Of a stretch of DNA of 64,000 nucleotides, positions 35,931 to 45,288 are shown piece after piece. The stretch is taken from NCBI RefSeq assembly GCF_000412695.1, contig NC_021499.1, forward strand, positions 2,418,001 through 2,482,000. The letters run 5' to 3'. The translations under genes were made by a program, and so were the position numbers. The stretch's first letter is position 1, and the number at the start of each line of letters is the position of its first letter. A model generated the notes under the pieces. That model worked only from the letters and a program-made list of their open reading frames with translations. It did not search any database and was not told the DNA's origin. This DNA comes from Pseudomonas resinovorans NBRC 106553 (GTDB lineage Bacteria; Pseudomonadota; Gammaproteobacteria; Pseudomonadales; Pseudomonadaceae).

Positions 35931-36737
35931 TCACTTCCCACCCCCCGCCACCGTCTCGGTCCCGCGGGTCAGGTAGTAGGCGCCGAGGATGGGCAGCATG
36001 GTGGCGAGCATCACCAGCAGGGCCACCACGTTGGTCACCGGGACGTCCCGTGGGCGGCTGAGCTGGCTGAGCAGCCAGAGGGGCAGGGTCTGTTCGTGGC
36101 CGGCGGTGAAGGTGGTGACGATGATCTCGTCGAACGACAGCGCGAAGGCCAGCATTCCGCCGGCCAGCAGGGCGGTGGCGATGTTCGGCAGGATGATGTA
36201 GCGGAAGGTCTGCCAGCCGTCAGCGCCCAGGTCCATGGAGGCTTCGATCAGGCTGTGGGAGGTGCGGCGGAACCGCGCGATCACGTTGTTGTAGACGATC
36301 ACCACGCAGAAGGTCGCGTGGCCCACCACTATGGTGAAGATGCCCGGCTCGATACCCAGGCTCTTGAACGCCGAGAGCAGGGCGATGCCGGTGATGATGC
36401 CGGGCAGGGCGATGGGCAGGATCAGCATCAGGGTGATGCTCTCCTTGCCGAAGAAGTCGCGCCGGTACAGCGCGGCCGCCGCCAGGGTGCCGAGGACCAT
36501 GGCGAGAGCCGTGGCCAGGCAGGCCACCTTCACTGACAGGATGATGGCTTGCAGCACGTCTTCGCGGCCGGCGACCACGGCGAACCATTCCAGGGTGAAG
36601 CCCCTGAGCGGGAAGCTGTAGGCCGACTCCTCGGTGTTGAAGGCGTAGAGCAGGATCACCAGGATCGGGAAGTGCAGGAACACCAGCCCACCCCAGGCCG
36701 CCAGGCGCAGGCCCCAGGAGGCTTGCTCAGAGTGCAT
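35931..36737 (-). CDS. ydcV: Putrescine ABC transporter permease YdcV
   Basis: Inner-membrane permease of 268 residues with six helices (YdcV/PotC family). The EAA loop [22 protein letters not shown] contacts the ATPase. N-terminal [20 protein letters not shown] and FNTEE are typical of PotC-type permeases. It overlaps the end of ydcU by 11 bases. Confidence 0.92.
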   Translation of the reverse strand: MHSEQASWGLRLAAWGGLVFLHFPILVILLYAFNTEESAYSFPLRGFTLEWFAVVAGREDVLQAIILSVKVACLATALAMVLGTLAAAALYRRDFFGKESITLMLILPIALPGIITGIALLSAFKSLGIEPGIFTIVVGHATFCVVIVYNNVIARFRRTSHSLIEASMDLGADGWQTFRYIILPNIATALLAGGMLAFALSFDEIIVTTFTAGHEQTLPLWLLSQLSRPRDVPVTNVVALLVMLATMLPILGAYYLTRGTETVAGGGK

Positions 36738-37665
36738 CGAAGGCCCCCAGCCGTTTGGCGATGGACAGGTAGATGGCGATCAGCACGATGGGCACCAGGG
36801 TGAAGGCCGCCGCCAGCGGGATATTGCCCACCGAGCCCTGCTGCACGTAGACCATGGTGCCGATGAACAGGCCGCTGGGGCCCACCAGCTGCGGGATGAT
36901 GAAGTCCCCCAGGGTCAGGCTGAAGGTGAAGATGGAGCCGGCCACCACACCGGGGAAGGCCAGCGGCAGGATCACCTGGGCGAAGGTCTGCCGCGGCCGG
37001 GCGCCGAGGTCGGCCGAGGCCTGCAGCAGGGATGGTGGCAGGCGCTCCAGGGAGGCCTGGATCGGCAGGATCATGAATGGCAGCCAGATGTAGGTGAACA
37101 CCAGGAAGCGCCCGAGGTGGGACGTGGACAGGGTGTTGCCGCCCACGCCGGGAATGGTCAGCACACTGCCCAGCAGGCCCTCCAGGTGCAGTTGCTGGAT
37201 CAGCCAGTAGAACATGCCGCCCTTGGCCAGGATCACCGTCCAGGCATAGGCCTTGACGATGTAGCTGGCCCACATGGGCAGCATCACCGCGATATAGAAG
37301 AAGGCCTTTTCCCGTGGGGAGGCGAAGCGCGCCATGTAGTAGGCGATGGGGAAGGCCAGCACCGCGCTGGCCAGGCTCACGGCGACGGCCATGGTCAGGG
37401 TGCGCAGGATGATGTCGTAGTTGGCCGGGTTGAACAGGGCGGCGTAGTTGGCCAGGGTCAGGTCCGTCGACACCGCCATGGTGAAATCGTCGAAGGTGTA
37501 GAAACTCTGCCAGAGCAGGGCGAACAGTGAGCCCACGTAGACCACGCCGAACCACAGGAGCGGTGGAGTCAGCAGCAACAGCAGGTAGAGGGTGGAACGC
37601 CGGTAGAGCAGGTTGGACAACCCGCGCAGTGGTCCGCTCTGGTGGCTGGCGACGACGGCGCTCAT
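36727..37665 (-). CDS. ydcU: Putrescine ABC transporter permease YdcU
   Basis: Second permease, 312 residues, PotB-type. The EAA loop is [25 protein letters not shown]. It has about six helices after a longer N-terminal tail and starts 3 bp after ydcT. It forms the membrane heterodimer with YdcV. Confidence 0.92.
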   Translation of the reverse strand: MSAVVASHQSGPLRGLSNLLYRRSTLYLLLLLTPPLLWFGVVYVGSLFALLWQSFYTFDDFTMAVSTDLTLANYAALFNPANYDIILRTLTMAVAVSLASAVLAFPIAYYMARFASPREKAFFYIAVMLPMWASYIVKAYAWTVILAKGGMFYWLIQQLHLEGLLGSVLTIPGVGGNTLSTSHLGRFLVFTYIWLPFMILPIQASLERLPPSLLQASADLGARPRQTFAQVILPLAFPGVVAGSIFTFSLTLGDFIIPQLVGPSGLFIGTMVYVQQGSVGNIPLAAAFTLVPIVLIAIYLSIAKRLGAFDAL

Positions 37666-37668
37666 GGC

Positions 37669-38679
37669 CTACTCGCTGAGCGCGACCATCGCGCTGCGGG
37701 CCCAGCAGGCCTGCACCTGCTGGCCGGGTTGAGGGCGTGCGCTGTCCGCTTCTTCGCCGTTGGGCAGGCTCAGCGCCAGGCGTCCACCTCCATCCAGGTT
37801 GAGTTCGTAGCGGCTGCTGGCGCCCAGGTACTGCACGTCGTGCACCGTGCCGCTGACCTGCAACTCGCCGTTGCCGGCACTGCCGAAGCGCACATGTTCC
37901 GGGCGCAGGGAGAACGCGCCGCCGCTGCCGGTGAGGCGCTGGGCGAGGTCGCCGTGGAGGACGTTGGCGGTGCCGACGAACTCGGCGACGAAGCGGGTGA
38001 GCGGCTTGCGGTAGAGGTTCTGCGGGCTGTCCACCTGTTCGATGCGGCCCTTGTTGAACACCGCCACGCGGTCGGACATGGACAGCGCTTCGCCCTGGTC
38101 GTGGGTGACGAAGATGAAGGTGATGCCCAGCTGGCGTTGCAGTTTCTTCAGCTCCACCTGCATCTGCTCGCGCAGCTTGAGGTCCAGTGCTCCCAGGGGT
38201 TCGTCCAGCAGCAGCACGCGCGGGCGGTTGATCAGGGCGCGGGCCAGGGCTACGCGCTGGCGCTGGCCACCGGAGAGCTGCGCCGGCTTACGCTCGCCAT
38301 AGCCGGGCAGGGCGACCATCCCCAAGGCCTCCTCGGCGCGGGACAGGCGCTCGCCCTTGGCCACGCCCTTCACCTTCAGGCCGTAGGCGACGTTGTCGCG
38401 CACGTTCATGTGGGGGAACAGGGCGTAGTCCTGGAACACGGTGTTCACGTCGCGCTCGTAGGGCGGCAGGCCGGCGGCCTCCTCGCCGTGGATGCGGATG
38501 GAACCCGAGGTGGGTTGCTCGAAACCGGCGATCAGGCGCAGGCAGGTGGTCTTGCCCGAGCCCGACGGCCCGAGCATGGAGAAGAACTCGCCGTCCCTGA
38601 TCTCGATGGACACCCGGTCGACCGCCTTCACATCGCCGTAATGGCGGCAGACATCGGTGAACTGGACGGCTGTGGTCAT
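37669..38679 (-). CDS. ydcT: Putrescine ABC transporter ATPase YdcT
   Basis: 336-residue ABC ATPase, PotA-like. Walker A GPSGSGKTT (37-45), Q-loop, signature LSGGQRQRVALAR, Walker B VLLLDEPLGALD, and the H-loop VTHDQ. The C-terminal TOBE-type domain runs from about residue 240. The other transporter genes surround it. Confidence 0.94.
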   Translation of the reverse strand: MTTAVQFTDVCRHYGDVKAVDRVSIEIRDGEFFSMLGPSGSGKTTCLRLIAGFEQPTSGSIRIHGEEAAGLPPYERDVNTVFQDYALFPHMNVRDNVAYGLKVKGVAKGERLSRAEEALGMVALPGYGERKPAQLSGGQRQRVALARALINRPRVLLLDEPLGALDLKLREQMQVELKKLQRQLGITFIFVTHDQGEALSMSDRVAVFNKGRIEQVDSPQNLYRKPLTRFVAEFVGTANVLHGDLAQRLTGSGGAFSLRPEHVRFGSAGNGELQVSGTVHDVQYLGASSRYELNLDGGGRLALSLPNGEEADSARPQPGQQVQACWARSAMVALSE

Positions 38680-38712
38680 GCAGGGCTCCAGGGATGTCTT
38701 CGGCGGTAATCG

Positions 38713-38840
38713 CTCAGCCCACGTCGCGAGCGGGCCTCAGCTGTGCTCGGCCAGCGCGCAGGAACCGGAGCGTACGGACGTACGTGAGGATTCCGAGCAC
38801 TGCCCGAGTGCGGATCAGGCACGCGCAGCAGCGGGCTGAG
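38713..38840 (-). repeat. Nested inverted-repeat element between ydcS and ydcT
   Basis: Three nested arms: CTCAGCCC (38713-38720) with GGGCTGAG (38833-38840); GTGCTCGG (38743-38750) with CCGAGCAC (38793-38800); and GGAA with TTCC around two CGTACG palindromes. The transcript could fold into one long structure. The position after the abundant binding-protein gene suits differential expression. From memory, similar sequences occur between transport genes in other Pseudomonas. Confidence 0.65.
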
Positions 38841-38847
38841 TGATTAC

Positions 38848-39999
38848 TCAGCGTCCGCCCATGATGGATATGTAGTCCTGGGTCCATCGGCTGTAGGGCA
38901 CGAACTTGCCACCCTGGGCGTCCGGGGTTTTCCAGAAGGCGATCTTGTCGAACTGGTCGTAGCCGTTGGTGGCGCAACCGCCGGGGCCGAGGAGTTCGCT
39001 GCTGGTGCAGCCCTTGGCGACCACGGGCAGGGAGCCGAACCAGGCGGCCAGGTCACCCTGGACCTTGGGTTGCAGGGACCAGTTCATCCACTTGTAGGCG
39101 CAGTTGGGGTGCTTGGCGTCCACGTGCAGCATGGTGGTGTCGGCCCAACCGGTGACCCCTTCTTTCGGGAACACGGTTTCCACCGGCTGACCTTCGGCCT
39201 TCAGGGTATTGGCCATGTAGCCCCAGGTGCTGGAGGCGGCCACGCCTTCATTCTTGAAGTCGCTCATCTGCACCGTCGCGTCGTGCCAGTAGCGGTGCAC
39301 CAGCGGGTGCTGCTGGCGCAACAACTCGAGGGCGGCGGCGTACTGCGCTTCGGTGAGTTGATAGGGGTCCTGGATGCCCAGTTCCGGCTTGGCGGACTTC
39401 AGGTAGAGGGCGGCGTCGGCGATGTAGATCGGGCCGTCGTAGGCCTGCACGCGGCCCTTGTTGGGTTTGCCATCGGCCAGGTCCTGGGGCTCGAAGACCA
39501 CGGCCCAGCTATCCGGCGCCTGCTTGTACAGCTTGGTGTTGTACATCAGCAGGTTCGGGCCCCATTGGTAGGGGGTGCCGTAGTGCACGCCACCCACGGT
39601 GTGCCAGGGGGCGTCCTTGAGGCGGTCGTCGAGGGTGTTCCAGTTGGGGATCAGGTCGATGTTGATCGGCTGCACCCGCTTGCCGAACACCAGGCGCAGG
39701 GAGGCGTCGCCGGAGGCGGTGACCAGGTCGTAGCCGCCCTTGGTCATCAGGCTGACCATCTCGTCGGAGGTGGCGGCGGTCTTCACGTTGACCTTGCAGC
39801 CGGTGTCTTTCTCGAACTGGGTCACCCAGTCGTAGTTCTTGTCGGACTCGCCGCGTTCGATGTAACCGGGCCAGGCGATGATGTCGAGCTGGCCTTCCCC
39901 CTGGCCGAGCTGTTTCAGCGGTTCGGCGGCCTGGGCGGAGGCGATGAGGCAGGCGCAACTGACGCCGAACGAGAGGAAAACGGGTTTGAGCGAAGGCAT
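38848..39999 (-). CDS. ydcS: Putrescine-binding periplasmic protein YdcS
   Basis: 383-residue secreted binding protein. The signal peptide has hydrophobic core VFLSFGVSCACLIASA and cleaves near AQA-AEP. The mature part has LDIIAWPGYIERGESDKNYDWVTQFEKDTGC, AATSDEMVSLMTKGGYDLV and GTPYQWGPNLLMYN, typical of YdcS/PotD-like proteins. First gene of the operon. ATG 39999 has AGGAG upstream. E. coli YdcS is also reported to have polyhydroxybutyrate-synthase activity; nothing here tests that. Confidence 0.93.
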   Translation of the reverse strand: MPSLKPVFLSFGVSCACLIASAQAAEPLKQLGQGEGQLDIIAWPGYIERGESDKNYDWVTQFEKDTGCKVNVKTAATSDEMVSLMTKGGYDLVTASGDASLRLVFGKRVQPINIDLIPNWNTLDDRLKDAPWHTVGGVHYGTPYQWGPNLLMYNTKLYKQAPDSWAVVFEPQDLADGKPNKGRVQAYDGPIYIADAALYLKSAKPELGIQDPYQLTEAQYAAALELLRQQHPLVHRYWHDATVQMSDFKNEGVAASSTWGYMANTLKAEGQPVETVFPKEGVTGWADTTMLHVDAKHPNCAYKWMNWSLQPKVQGDLAAWFGSLPVVAKGCTSSELLGPGGCATNGYDQFDKIAFWKTPDAQGGKFVPYSRWTQDYISIMGGR

Positions 40000-40147
40000 T
40001 GTCGACTCCTGTTGTACATGACGTGCGGAGCCTGTTCGGCGGAACTGCATGCCGTTGGCGGGGGTATTCAGCAGCGTAGTTCGGGGCCTGCGGGCTTACA
40101 AGGAAGGGGCTGGGAGGGCACAGGCGACCATGGCGCCGCGCTTGTTG

Positions 40148-40242
40148 CACGGCCGAATTCATTCGCCAAGGGCAAGGTCGTTTCCCGATTGAATGCCATG
40201 GGCCGAACCTGCGGTCCGGTTGGCGAATGAATTCGCCCCTAC
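40148..40242. repeat. REPIN-like element
   Basis: Arms GGCCGAATTCATTCGCC and GGCGAATGAATTCGCCCCTAC; core CCGAACCTGCGGTCCGG, the forward version of the core seen reversed at 27702. It lies between ydcS and the peroxiredoxin gene; the left tetranucleotide is decayed. Confidence 0.72.
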
Positions 40243-40263
40243 AAGAGAGGAAGGAAGCCTCGC

Positions 40264-40815
40264 CTAGATATGCAGGGTCGCCTCCCCCCTGTGCCAGTTG
40301 CAGGGGCAGAGCTCCTCGGTGAGCAGGGCGTCGAGCAGGCGCAGGGTTTCCTGGGGGTTGCGGCCCACCGACAGGTCGTTCACCGAGACATGGCGGATGA
40401 CGTTGTGCGGATCGATGATGAAGGTCGCACGCAGGGCGACGCCCGCATGGCGGTCGAGTATGCCCAGGCCATCGGCCAGCTCGTGGCGGATGTCGGCCAG
40501 CCAGGGAAAACTCTGGCCCTTGAGGTCCTGGTTGTCGTGGCGCCAGGCGAGGTGGACGAACTCGCTGTCGGTGGAGGCGCCGATCAGCAGCGTGTCGCGG
40601 TCGTTGAACTGCTCCAGCAGGTCGCCGAAGGCCTTGATCTCGGTGGGGCAGACGAAGGTGAAATCCTTGGGCCAGAAGAACAGCACCTTCCATTTGCCGA
40701 GGAAACTGTCCTGGTTGACCCGTTTGAAGGCGTTTTCCGGGTTGGGCGCGTGTTCCGAATCATGGTCCACCGCCAGCAGGTCGAACGCGGGCAGTTTGTC
40801 GCCAATGGTGAGCAT
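40264..40815 (-). CDS. Peroxiredoxin (AhpC/TSA family)
   Basis: 183-residue thiol peroxidase that reduces H2O2 and organic peroxides. Peroxidatic C56 in TFVCPTEI, with T53 in the PxxxT-C position, and candidate resolving cysteines C170 and C172 in ELCPCNWH near the C-terminus, the 2-Cys layout. ATG 40815 has GGAGGAAG upstream. It is divergent from the Anbu operon, so oxidative-stress control of both is possible but unproven. Confidence 0.9.
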   Translation of the reverse strand: MLTIGDKLPAFDLLAVDHDSEHAPNPENAFKRVNQDSFLGKWKVLFFWPKDFTFVCPTEIKAFGDLLEQFNDRDTLLIGASTDSEFVHLAWRHDNQDLKGQSFPWLADIRHELADGLGILDRHAGVALRATFIIDPHNVIRHVSVNDLSVGRNPQETLRLLDALLTEELCPCNWHRGEATLHI

Positions 40816-41255
40816 GGTCTTCCTCCGGTGGCAGGGTGCGGAGGCACTGGGTTGGGGCAATTATGGAAGGCTCTCGGGCCCTTTGAAATACACCCCGGCT
40901 ATGTCGCCCACAGGACGGCTCCATGAGCATAGGTCGTCGAGTTATAGGGCAAATTCCAAATCGCAACATATGTATAGAACAATCGAGCCCTAATGGCTGT
41001 GCGCGGCGGGGCTAGACTGTCTGATCCAAGGATGGCAGTGCCCCGGACGCAAGCGGGGGAACACCTCGCCGTTGCTATCCGTCCAAACCTGTACCGCCGC
41101 CAAATAGGGCGGCGTCGGCAGTTACGCGTGGCGGGCTGCACCAGACTGGGGCGTGACGACTGTGCGTGTGCTGCAAGTTGTTGAAATGCAAACGGTTGTT
41201 GCGATGGCACGGGGCTTGCGACTGCAAGTTGGCCCGTGGCGACAAGGAGTTAGGC
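40816..41255. promoter_or_regulatory. Divergent region between peroxiredoxin and Anbu operon
   Basis: 440 bp with no supported gene. It is AT-richer in the middle (about 40930-40985), as expected for promoters in GC-rich DNA. No specific operator was recognised. Confidence 0.4.
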
Positions 41256-42665
41256 ATGTCCCGCACTTTTTATGACGAAATGTACGACGCGAGTGGCGAA
41301 TGCCGTCCGCACTACCGGGAATTCGCACGCTGGCTGGCGGACACGCCCCAGGAGCTGCTGGCCCAGCGCCGACGTGAGGCCGACCTGCTGTTTCATCGCG
41401 CGGGGATCACCTTCACCCTTTACGGCGACGAGCAGGGCACCGAGCGGCTGATTCCCTTCGACACCATTCCCCGCGCCATCCCCATGAGCGAATGGCGCGT
41501 GGTGGAGAAGGGCTGCATCCAGCGGGTCAAGGCGCTGAACATGTTCCTCGCCGACCTCTACCACAACCAGCGGATCATCAAGGCGGGGATCATTCCCGCC
41601 GAGCAGGTGCTGGCCAACGAGGGCTACCAGATCGCCATGCAGGGGCTCGACCTGCACCGCGACATCTACGCCCACATCGCCGGCGTGGACCTAGTGCGCG
41701 ACGGCGACGGCACCTACTACGTACTGGAAGACAACCTGCGCACCCCCAGCGGCGTCAGCTACATGCTGGAAGACCGCAAGATGATGATGCGGTTGTTCCC
41801 CGAGCTGTTCGCCGCCCAGCGTGTCGCCCCCATCGACCACTACCCGAACCTGCTGCTGGACACCCTGAAGAGTTCCAGCCCGCTGGATAACCCCCGCGTG
41901 GTGGTGCTGACCCCGGGACGCTTCAACAGTGCCTACTTCGAGCACGCGTTCCTCGCCCGCGAGATGGGCGTGGAGCTGGTGGAGGGCGCCGACCTGTTCG
42001 TCCGTGACGACAAGGTGTTCATGCGCACCACCTCGGGCCCGCAGCCGGTGGACGTGATCTATCGCCGGCTGGACGACGCCTTCCTCGACCCGCTCACCTT
42101 CAACCCCGAATCCATGCTCGGCGTGCCCGGCCTGCTGGCCTCCTATCGCTCCGGCAACGTGGTGCTGGCCAATGCCATCGGCACCGGGGTGGCGGACGAC
42201 AAGTCCATCTATCCCTATGTCTGCGACATGATCCGCTTCTACCTGGACGAGGAGCCGATCCTCAAGAACGTGCCCACCTGGCAGTGCCGCAAGCCCGAGG
42301 AGCTGTCCCACGTGCTGGCCAACCTGCCCGAGCTGGTGGTCAAGGAGACCCAGGGCTCCGGTGGCTACGGCATGCTCGTTGGGCCGGCCGCCAGCGCCAA
42401 GGAGATCGAGGTATTCCGCGAGCGCCTCAAGGCACGCCCCGAGGCCTATATCGCCCAGCCGACCCTGTGCCTGTCCACCTGCCCGACCTTCGTCGAGCAG
42501 GGCATCGCCCCGCGCCATATCGACCTGCGGCCCTTCGTGCTCTCCGGGCGGGAAACCCGCCTGGTGCCCGGCGGCCTGACCCGCGTCGCGCTGCGTGAAG
42601 GCTCCCTGGTGGTCAACTCCTCCCAGGGCGGCGGTACCAAGGACACCTGGATAGTGGAAGACTGA
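41256..42665 (+). CDS. Circularly permuted ATP-grasp protein of the Anbu cluster
   Basis: 469 residues, circularly permuted ATP-grasp type 2 (DUF404/407-like) family. Visible motifs: YHNQRIIKAGIIP, LHRDIYAHIAGVDLVRDGDGTYYVLEDNLRTPSGVSY, QPVDVIYRRLDDAFLDP, VKETQGSGGYGMLVGP and RHIDLRPFVLSG. The family is predicted to form peptide bonds or amide links using ATP; its substrate is not known. ATG 41256 has AAGGAG upstream. First gene of a four-gene unit; only 2 bp separate it from the next. Confidence 0.9.
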   Translation: MSRTFYDEMYDASGECRPHYREFARWLADTPQELLAQRRREADLLFHRAGITFTLYGDEQGTERLIPFDTIPRAIPMSEWRVVEKGCIQRVKALNMFLADLYHNQRIIKAGIIPAEQVLANEGYQIAMQGLDLHRDIYAHIAGVDLVRDGDGTYYVLEDNLRTPSGVSYMLEDRKMMMRLFPELFAAQRVAPIDHYPNLLLDTLKSSSPLDNPRVVVLTPGRFNSAYFEHAFLAREMGVELVEGADLFVRDDKVFMRTTSGPQPVDVIYRRLDDAFLDPLTFNPESMLGVPGLLASYRSGNVVLANAIGTGVADDKSIYPYVCDMIRFYLDEEPILKNVPTWQCRKPEELSHVLANLPELVVKETQGSGGYGMLVGPAASAKEIEVFRERLKARPEAYIAQPTLCLSTCPTFVEQGIAPRHIDLRPFVLSGRETRLVPGGLTRVALREGSLVVNSSQGGGTKDTWIVED

Positions 42666-42667
42666 CC

Positions 42668-43618
42668 ATGCTGAGCAGAACTGCCTCCGAACTGTATTGG
42701 ATGTCGCGCTACCTGGAGCGCGCGGAGAACCTGGCGCGCATGCTGGACGTCAGCTATTCGCTGTCGCTGATGCCCCAGGACGGGCGCGGCAATGGTCTGG
42801 AAGAGCTGGCCATGCCGCTCCTGATCACCGGCACCCTGGAAACCTATCTCGAGCGCCACGGCCAGCTGCATGCCGAGCGCATGCTGCACTTCTTCGCCCT
42901 GGACGAAGACAACCAGGCGAGCATCTACAACTGCCTGCGGGCCGCGCGGATCAACGCCCATGCGGTGCGCGGCAGGATCACCGCCGATATCTGGGAGAAC
43001 ATCAACGCCACCTGGCTGGAAGTGCGCAGCATCGCCAACGAGGGCCTCGGCCGCTACGGCATCAGCCGGTTCTGCGAATGGGTGAAGGAGCGCTCGCACC
43101 TGTTCCGTGGCGCTACCTACGGCACCATCATGCGTGGCGAGGCCTATCGCTTCATCCGCCTGGGTACCTTCATCGAACGCGCCGACAACACCCTGCGCCT
43201 GCTGGATGCCCGCTACGAGATGCTCGGCGAGGAAGCGGAAGAGGTGAGCGATACCTCGGCCCGTGGCTACTACCAGTGGAGCGCCTTGCTCCGCGCGCTG
43301 TCCTCCTTCGAGGCCTACACGGAGATCTACCGGGGCTCGCCCGGCGCCCACCAGGTGTCCGAGCTGCTCCTGCTGCGCGCCGACGTGCCGCGCTCGCTGC
43401 GCGCCTGCATGGAGGAGCTGAACCATATCCTCGCCAGCCTGCCCGGTGACAACGGCAGGCCGGCCCAGCGCCTGGCCGCGGAACTGGACGCGCGGCTGCG
43501 CTACACCGCCATCGGCGAGATCCTCGACGAAGGCCTGCATACCTGGCTCACCGATTTCATCCTGCTGGTCCGGCAACTGGCCCGGGCCATCCACAGCTCG
43601 TATCTGGAGGCTGTATGA
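42668..43618 (+). CDS. Alpha-E domain protein of the Anbu cluster
   Basis: 316-residue all-helical protein (alpha-E family, DUF403). It opens with LSRTASELYWMSRYLERAENLARML, the conserved start of the family, and has ERSHLFRG and FIRLGTFIERADNTLRLLDARY. No catalytic motif is known; it almost always lies next to the ATP-grasp protein and is assumed to work with it. Its last four bases overlap the transglutaminase-like gene (ATGA). Confidence 0.9.
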   Translation: MLSRTASELYWMSRYLERAENLARMLDVSYSLSLMPQDGRGNGLEELAMPLLITGTLETYLERHGQLHAERMLHFFALDEDNQASIYNCLRAARINAHAVRGRITADIWENINATWLEVRSIANEGLGRYGISRFCEWVKERSHLFRGATYGTIMRGEAYRFIRLGTFIERADNTLRLLDARYEMLGEEAEEVSDTSARGYYQWSALLRALSSFEAYTEIYRGSPGAHQVSELLLLRADVPRSLRACMEELNHILASLPGDNGRPAQRLAAELDARLRYTAIGEILDEGLHTWLTDFILLVRQLARAIHSSYLEAV

Positions 43619-44412
43619 GACTCTCCATTCGCCACGACACCACCTACCGCTATGAAGACCAGGTCCGCGCGAGCATCCAGTACCTGCGCCTGACGCCCCA
43701 GGAAAGCGAGCGCCAGCATGTGCTCAGCTGGCAGCTGACCCTGCCGCGCCCGGTGCGCGCGCAGATCGACCCCTTCGGCAACATCTTCCATGTGCTGACC
43801 CTGGACGAGCCCCATGAGTCCATCGTCATCAGCGCCCGCGGCCAGGTGGAGATCGACGAGCAGCGCGAAGCCGAACATGACAAGCAGTCGGCCTTGCCCT
43901 TCCTGCGCTTCACCCGCCTGACCACGGCAGACGAGGCCCTGCGCGAGTTCGCCGCGCGCGAGTGTGGCGCGCGCCGTGACCGCCACGGGCTGATCGACCT
44001 GATGCAAGCCCTGCATGAGCAGATGCCCTTCAAGAAGGGCGTGACCGGCGTCGACAGCACCGCCGCCGAAGCCTTCGCCGGCCGCGCCGGGGTCTGCCAG
44101 GACCACAGCCATGCCTTCCTCGCCTGCGCCCGCAGCCTGGGGATTCCGGCGCGCTTCGTGTCCGGCTACCTGTACCAGGGCAATGACCAGAACCTGGCCA
44201 GCCACGCCTGGGCCGAAGCCTGGCTCGGGGACGCCTGGTACAGCTTCGACGTGACCAACAAGCTGGCCCGCCCCGAACGCCACCTCAAGCTGGCGGTGGG
44301 CCTGGACTACCTGGATGCCTGCCCGGTGCGCGGCATGCGCCGTGGCGGCGGTGGCGAGCAGATGCACGCCAAGGTCGATGCGCCGCCCTTGCTGCTGGTC
44401 CAGGAGCAGTAA
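43615..44412 (+). CDS. Transglutaminase-like peptidase of the Anbu cluster
   Basis: 265 residues. An N-terminal beta region (LSIRHDTTYRYEDQVRASIQYLRLTP) typical of bacterial transglutaminase-like proteins, then the papain-like core: Cys in GRAGVCQDHSHAF, His in SHAWAEAWLGD and Asp in WYSFDVTNK. The triad is complete, so it may cleave or cross-link peptides or isopeptides. It overlaps alpha-E by four bases. Confidence 0.9.
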   Translation: MRLSIRHDTTYRYEDQVRASIQYLRLTPQESERQHVLSWQLTLPRPVRAQIDPFGNIFHVLTLDEPHESIVISARGQVEIDEQREAEHDKQSALPFLRFTRLTTADEALREFAARECGARRDRHGLIDLMQALHEQMPFKKGVTGVDSTAAEAFAGRAGVCQDHSHAFLACARSLGIPARFVSGYLYQGNDQNLASHAWAEAWLGDAWYSFDVTNKLARPERHLKLAVGLDYLDACPVRGMRRGGGGEQMHAKVDAPPLLLVQEQ

Positions 44413-44422
44413 GGCCCCCACG

Positions 44423-44495
44423 GTTCCCCGCGGCGCCGGCCGCTGCTTACTGCCAGCCCGGAAGGGCCGGCGGCCGGAAGCACGACGCGGGGAAC
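44423..44495 (+). promoter_or_regulatory. Strong hairpin before the Anbu gene
   Basis: Perfect 10-bp arms GTTCCCCGCG (44423-44432) and CGCGGGGAAC (44486-44495), with further GCCGGCC / GGCCGGC pairing inside. It ends 20 bp before the Anbu ATG and just before the GGAGAA ribosome site. There is no T run, so it may tune Anbu expression relative to the three upstream genes, or attenuate transcription. Confidence 0.6.
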
Positions 44496-44514
44496 TTCAA
44501 CAAGGAGAACCGGC

Positions 44515-45246
44515 ATGACCTACTGCGTCGCCATGCACCTGGCCGACGGCCTGGTGTTCGTTTCCGACTCGCGGACCAACGCGGGCATCGACCACATCGC
44601 CACCTTCCGCAAGCTCTATACCTTCGGCGTCACCGGAGAACGGCTGATCGTGCTGCAGACCGCCGGCAACCTGGCCACGTCGCAGTCGGTGGCGAACCTG
44701 CTCAAGCAGCGCCTGGACGGTCCGGTGGCGAACCTGCACAGCGTGCCCACGCTCTATGACGCCACCGCCCTGGTGGCCGAGACCATCCGCGAAGTCGTCG
44801 CCCGCGATGGCGCGCCGCTGGCCGGCAACACCGACCTGACCTGCTCCTTCCTGGTGGGCGGGCAGATCGCCGGCAGCCCGCCGGACCTCTACAGCATCTA
44901 TCCCCAGGGCAACTTCATCCAGGCCACCGAGGACACACCATTCCTGCAGTTGGGGGAGAGCAAGTACGGCAAGCCGATCCTCGACCGCAATCTCGAATTC
45001 GACACCAGCCTGGAAGAGGGCCTGCGCTGCGCCCTGGTGTCGTTCGACTCCACCATCCGCTCCAACCTGTCCGTGGGCATGCCCCTGGACCTGCTGGTCT
45101 ATCACCGCGACAGCCTGATCCTGCCGGCCGGCTATCGGGTGACGGAGGAAGACGCCTACTTCGCCGACATCCGCAAGCAATGGGCCGAGGGGCTGCGGGA
45201 CCTGATCGACGAACTGCCGCCGCCGCCGGTGGAGTACAACGTCTGA
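44515..45246 (+). CDS. Anbu (BPH) proteasome-type peptidase
   Basis: 243-residue Ntn-hydrolase, an ancestor-like relative of HslV and proteasome beta subunits. MTYCVAMHLADGLVFVSDSRTN gives the N-terminal Thr2 nucleophile after Met removal and the conserved D/S of the fold; LVGGQIAG and SVGMPLDLLVYHRDS match the family. Anbu proteins assemble into open helical rings rather than closed barrels. It is the last gene of the ATP-grasp / alpha-E / transglutaminase cluster; the biological substrate is unknown. Confidence 0.92.
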   Translation: MTYCVAMHLADGLVFVSDSRTNAGIDHIATFRKLYTFGVTGERLIVLQTAGNLATSQSVANLLKQRLDGPVANLHSVPTLYDATALVAETIREVVARDGAPLAGNTDLTCSFLVGGQIAGSPPDLYSIYPQGNFIQATEDTPFLQLGESKYGKPILDRNLEFDTSLEEGLRCALVSFDSTIRSNLSVGMPLDLLVYHRDSLILPAGYRVTEEDAYFADIRKQWAEGLRDLIDELPPPPVEYNV

Positions 45247-45288
45247 GGGGGGCTGTGTGTGCCGCAATCATGGCACGGAGGCCTGGCC

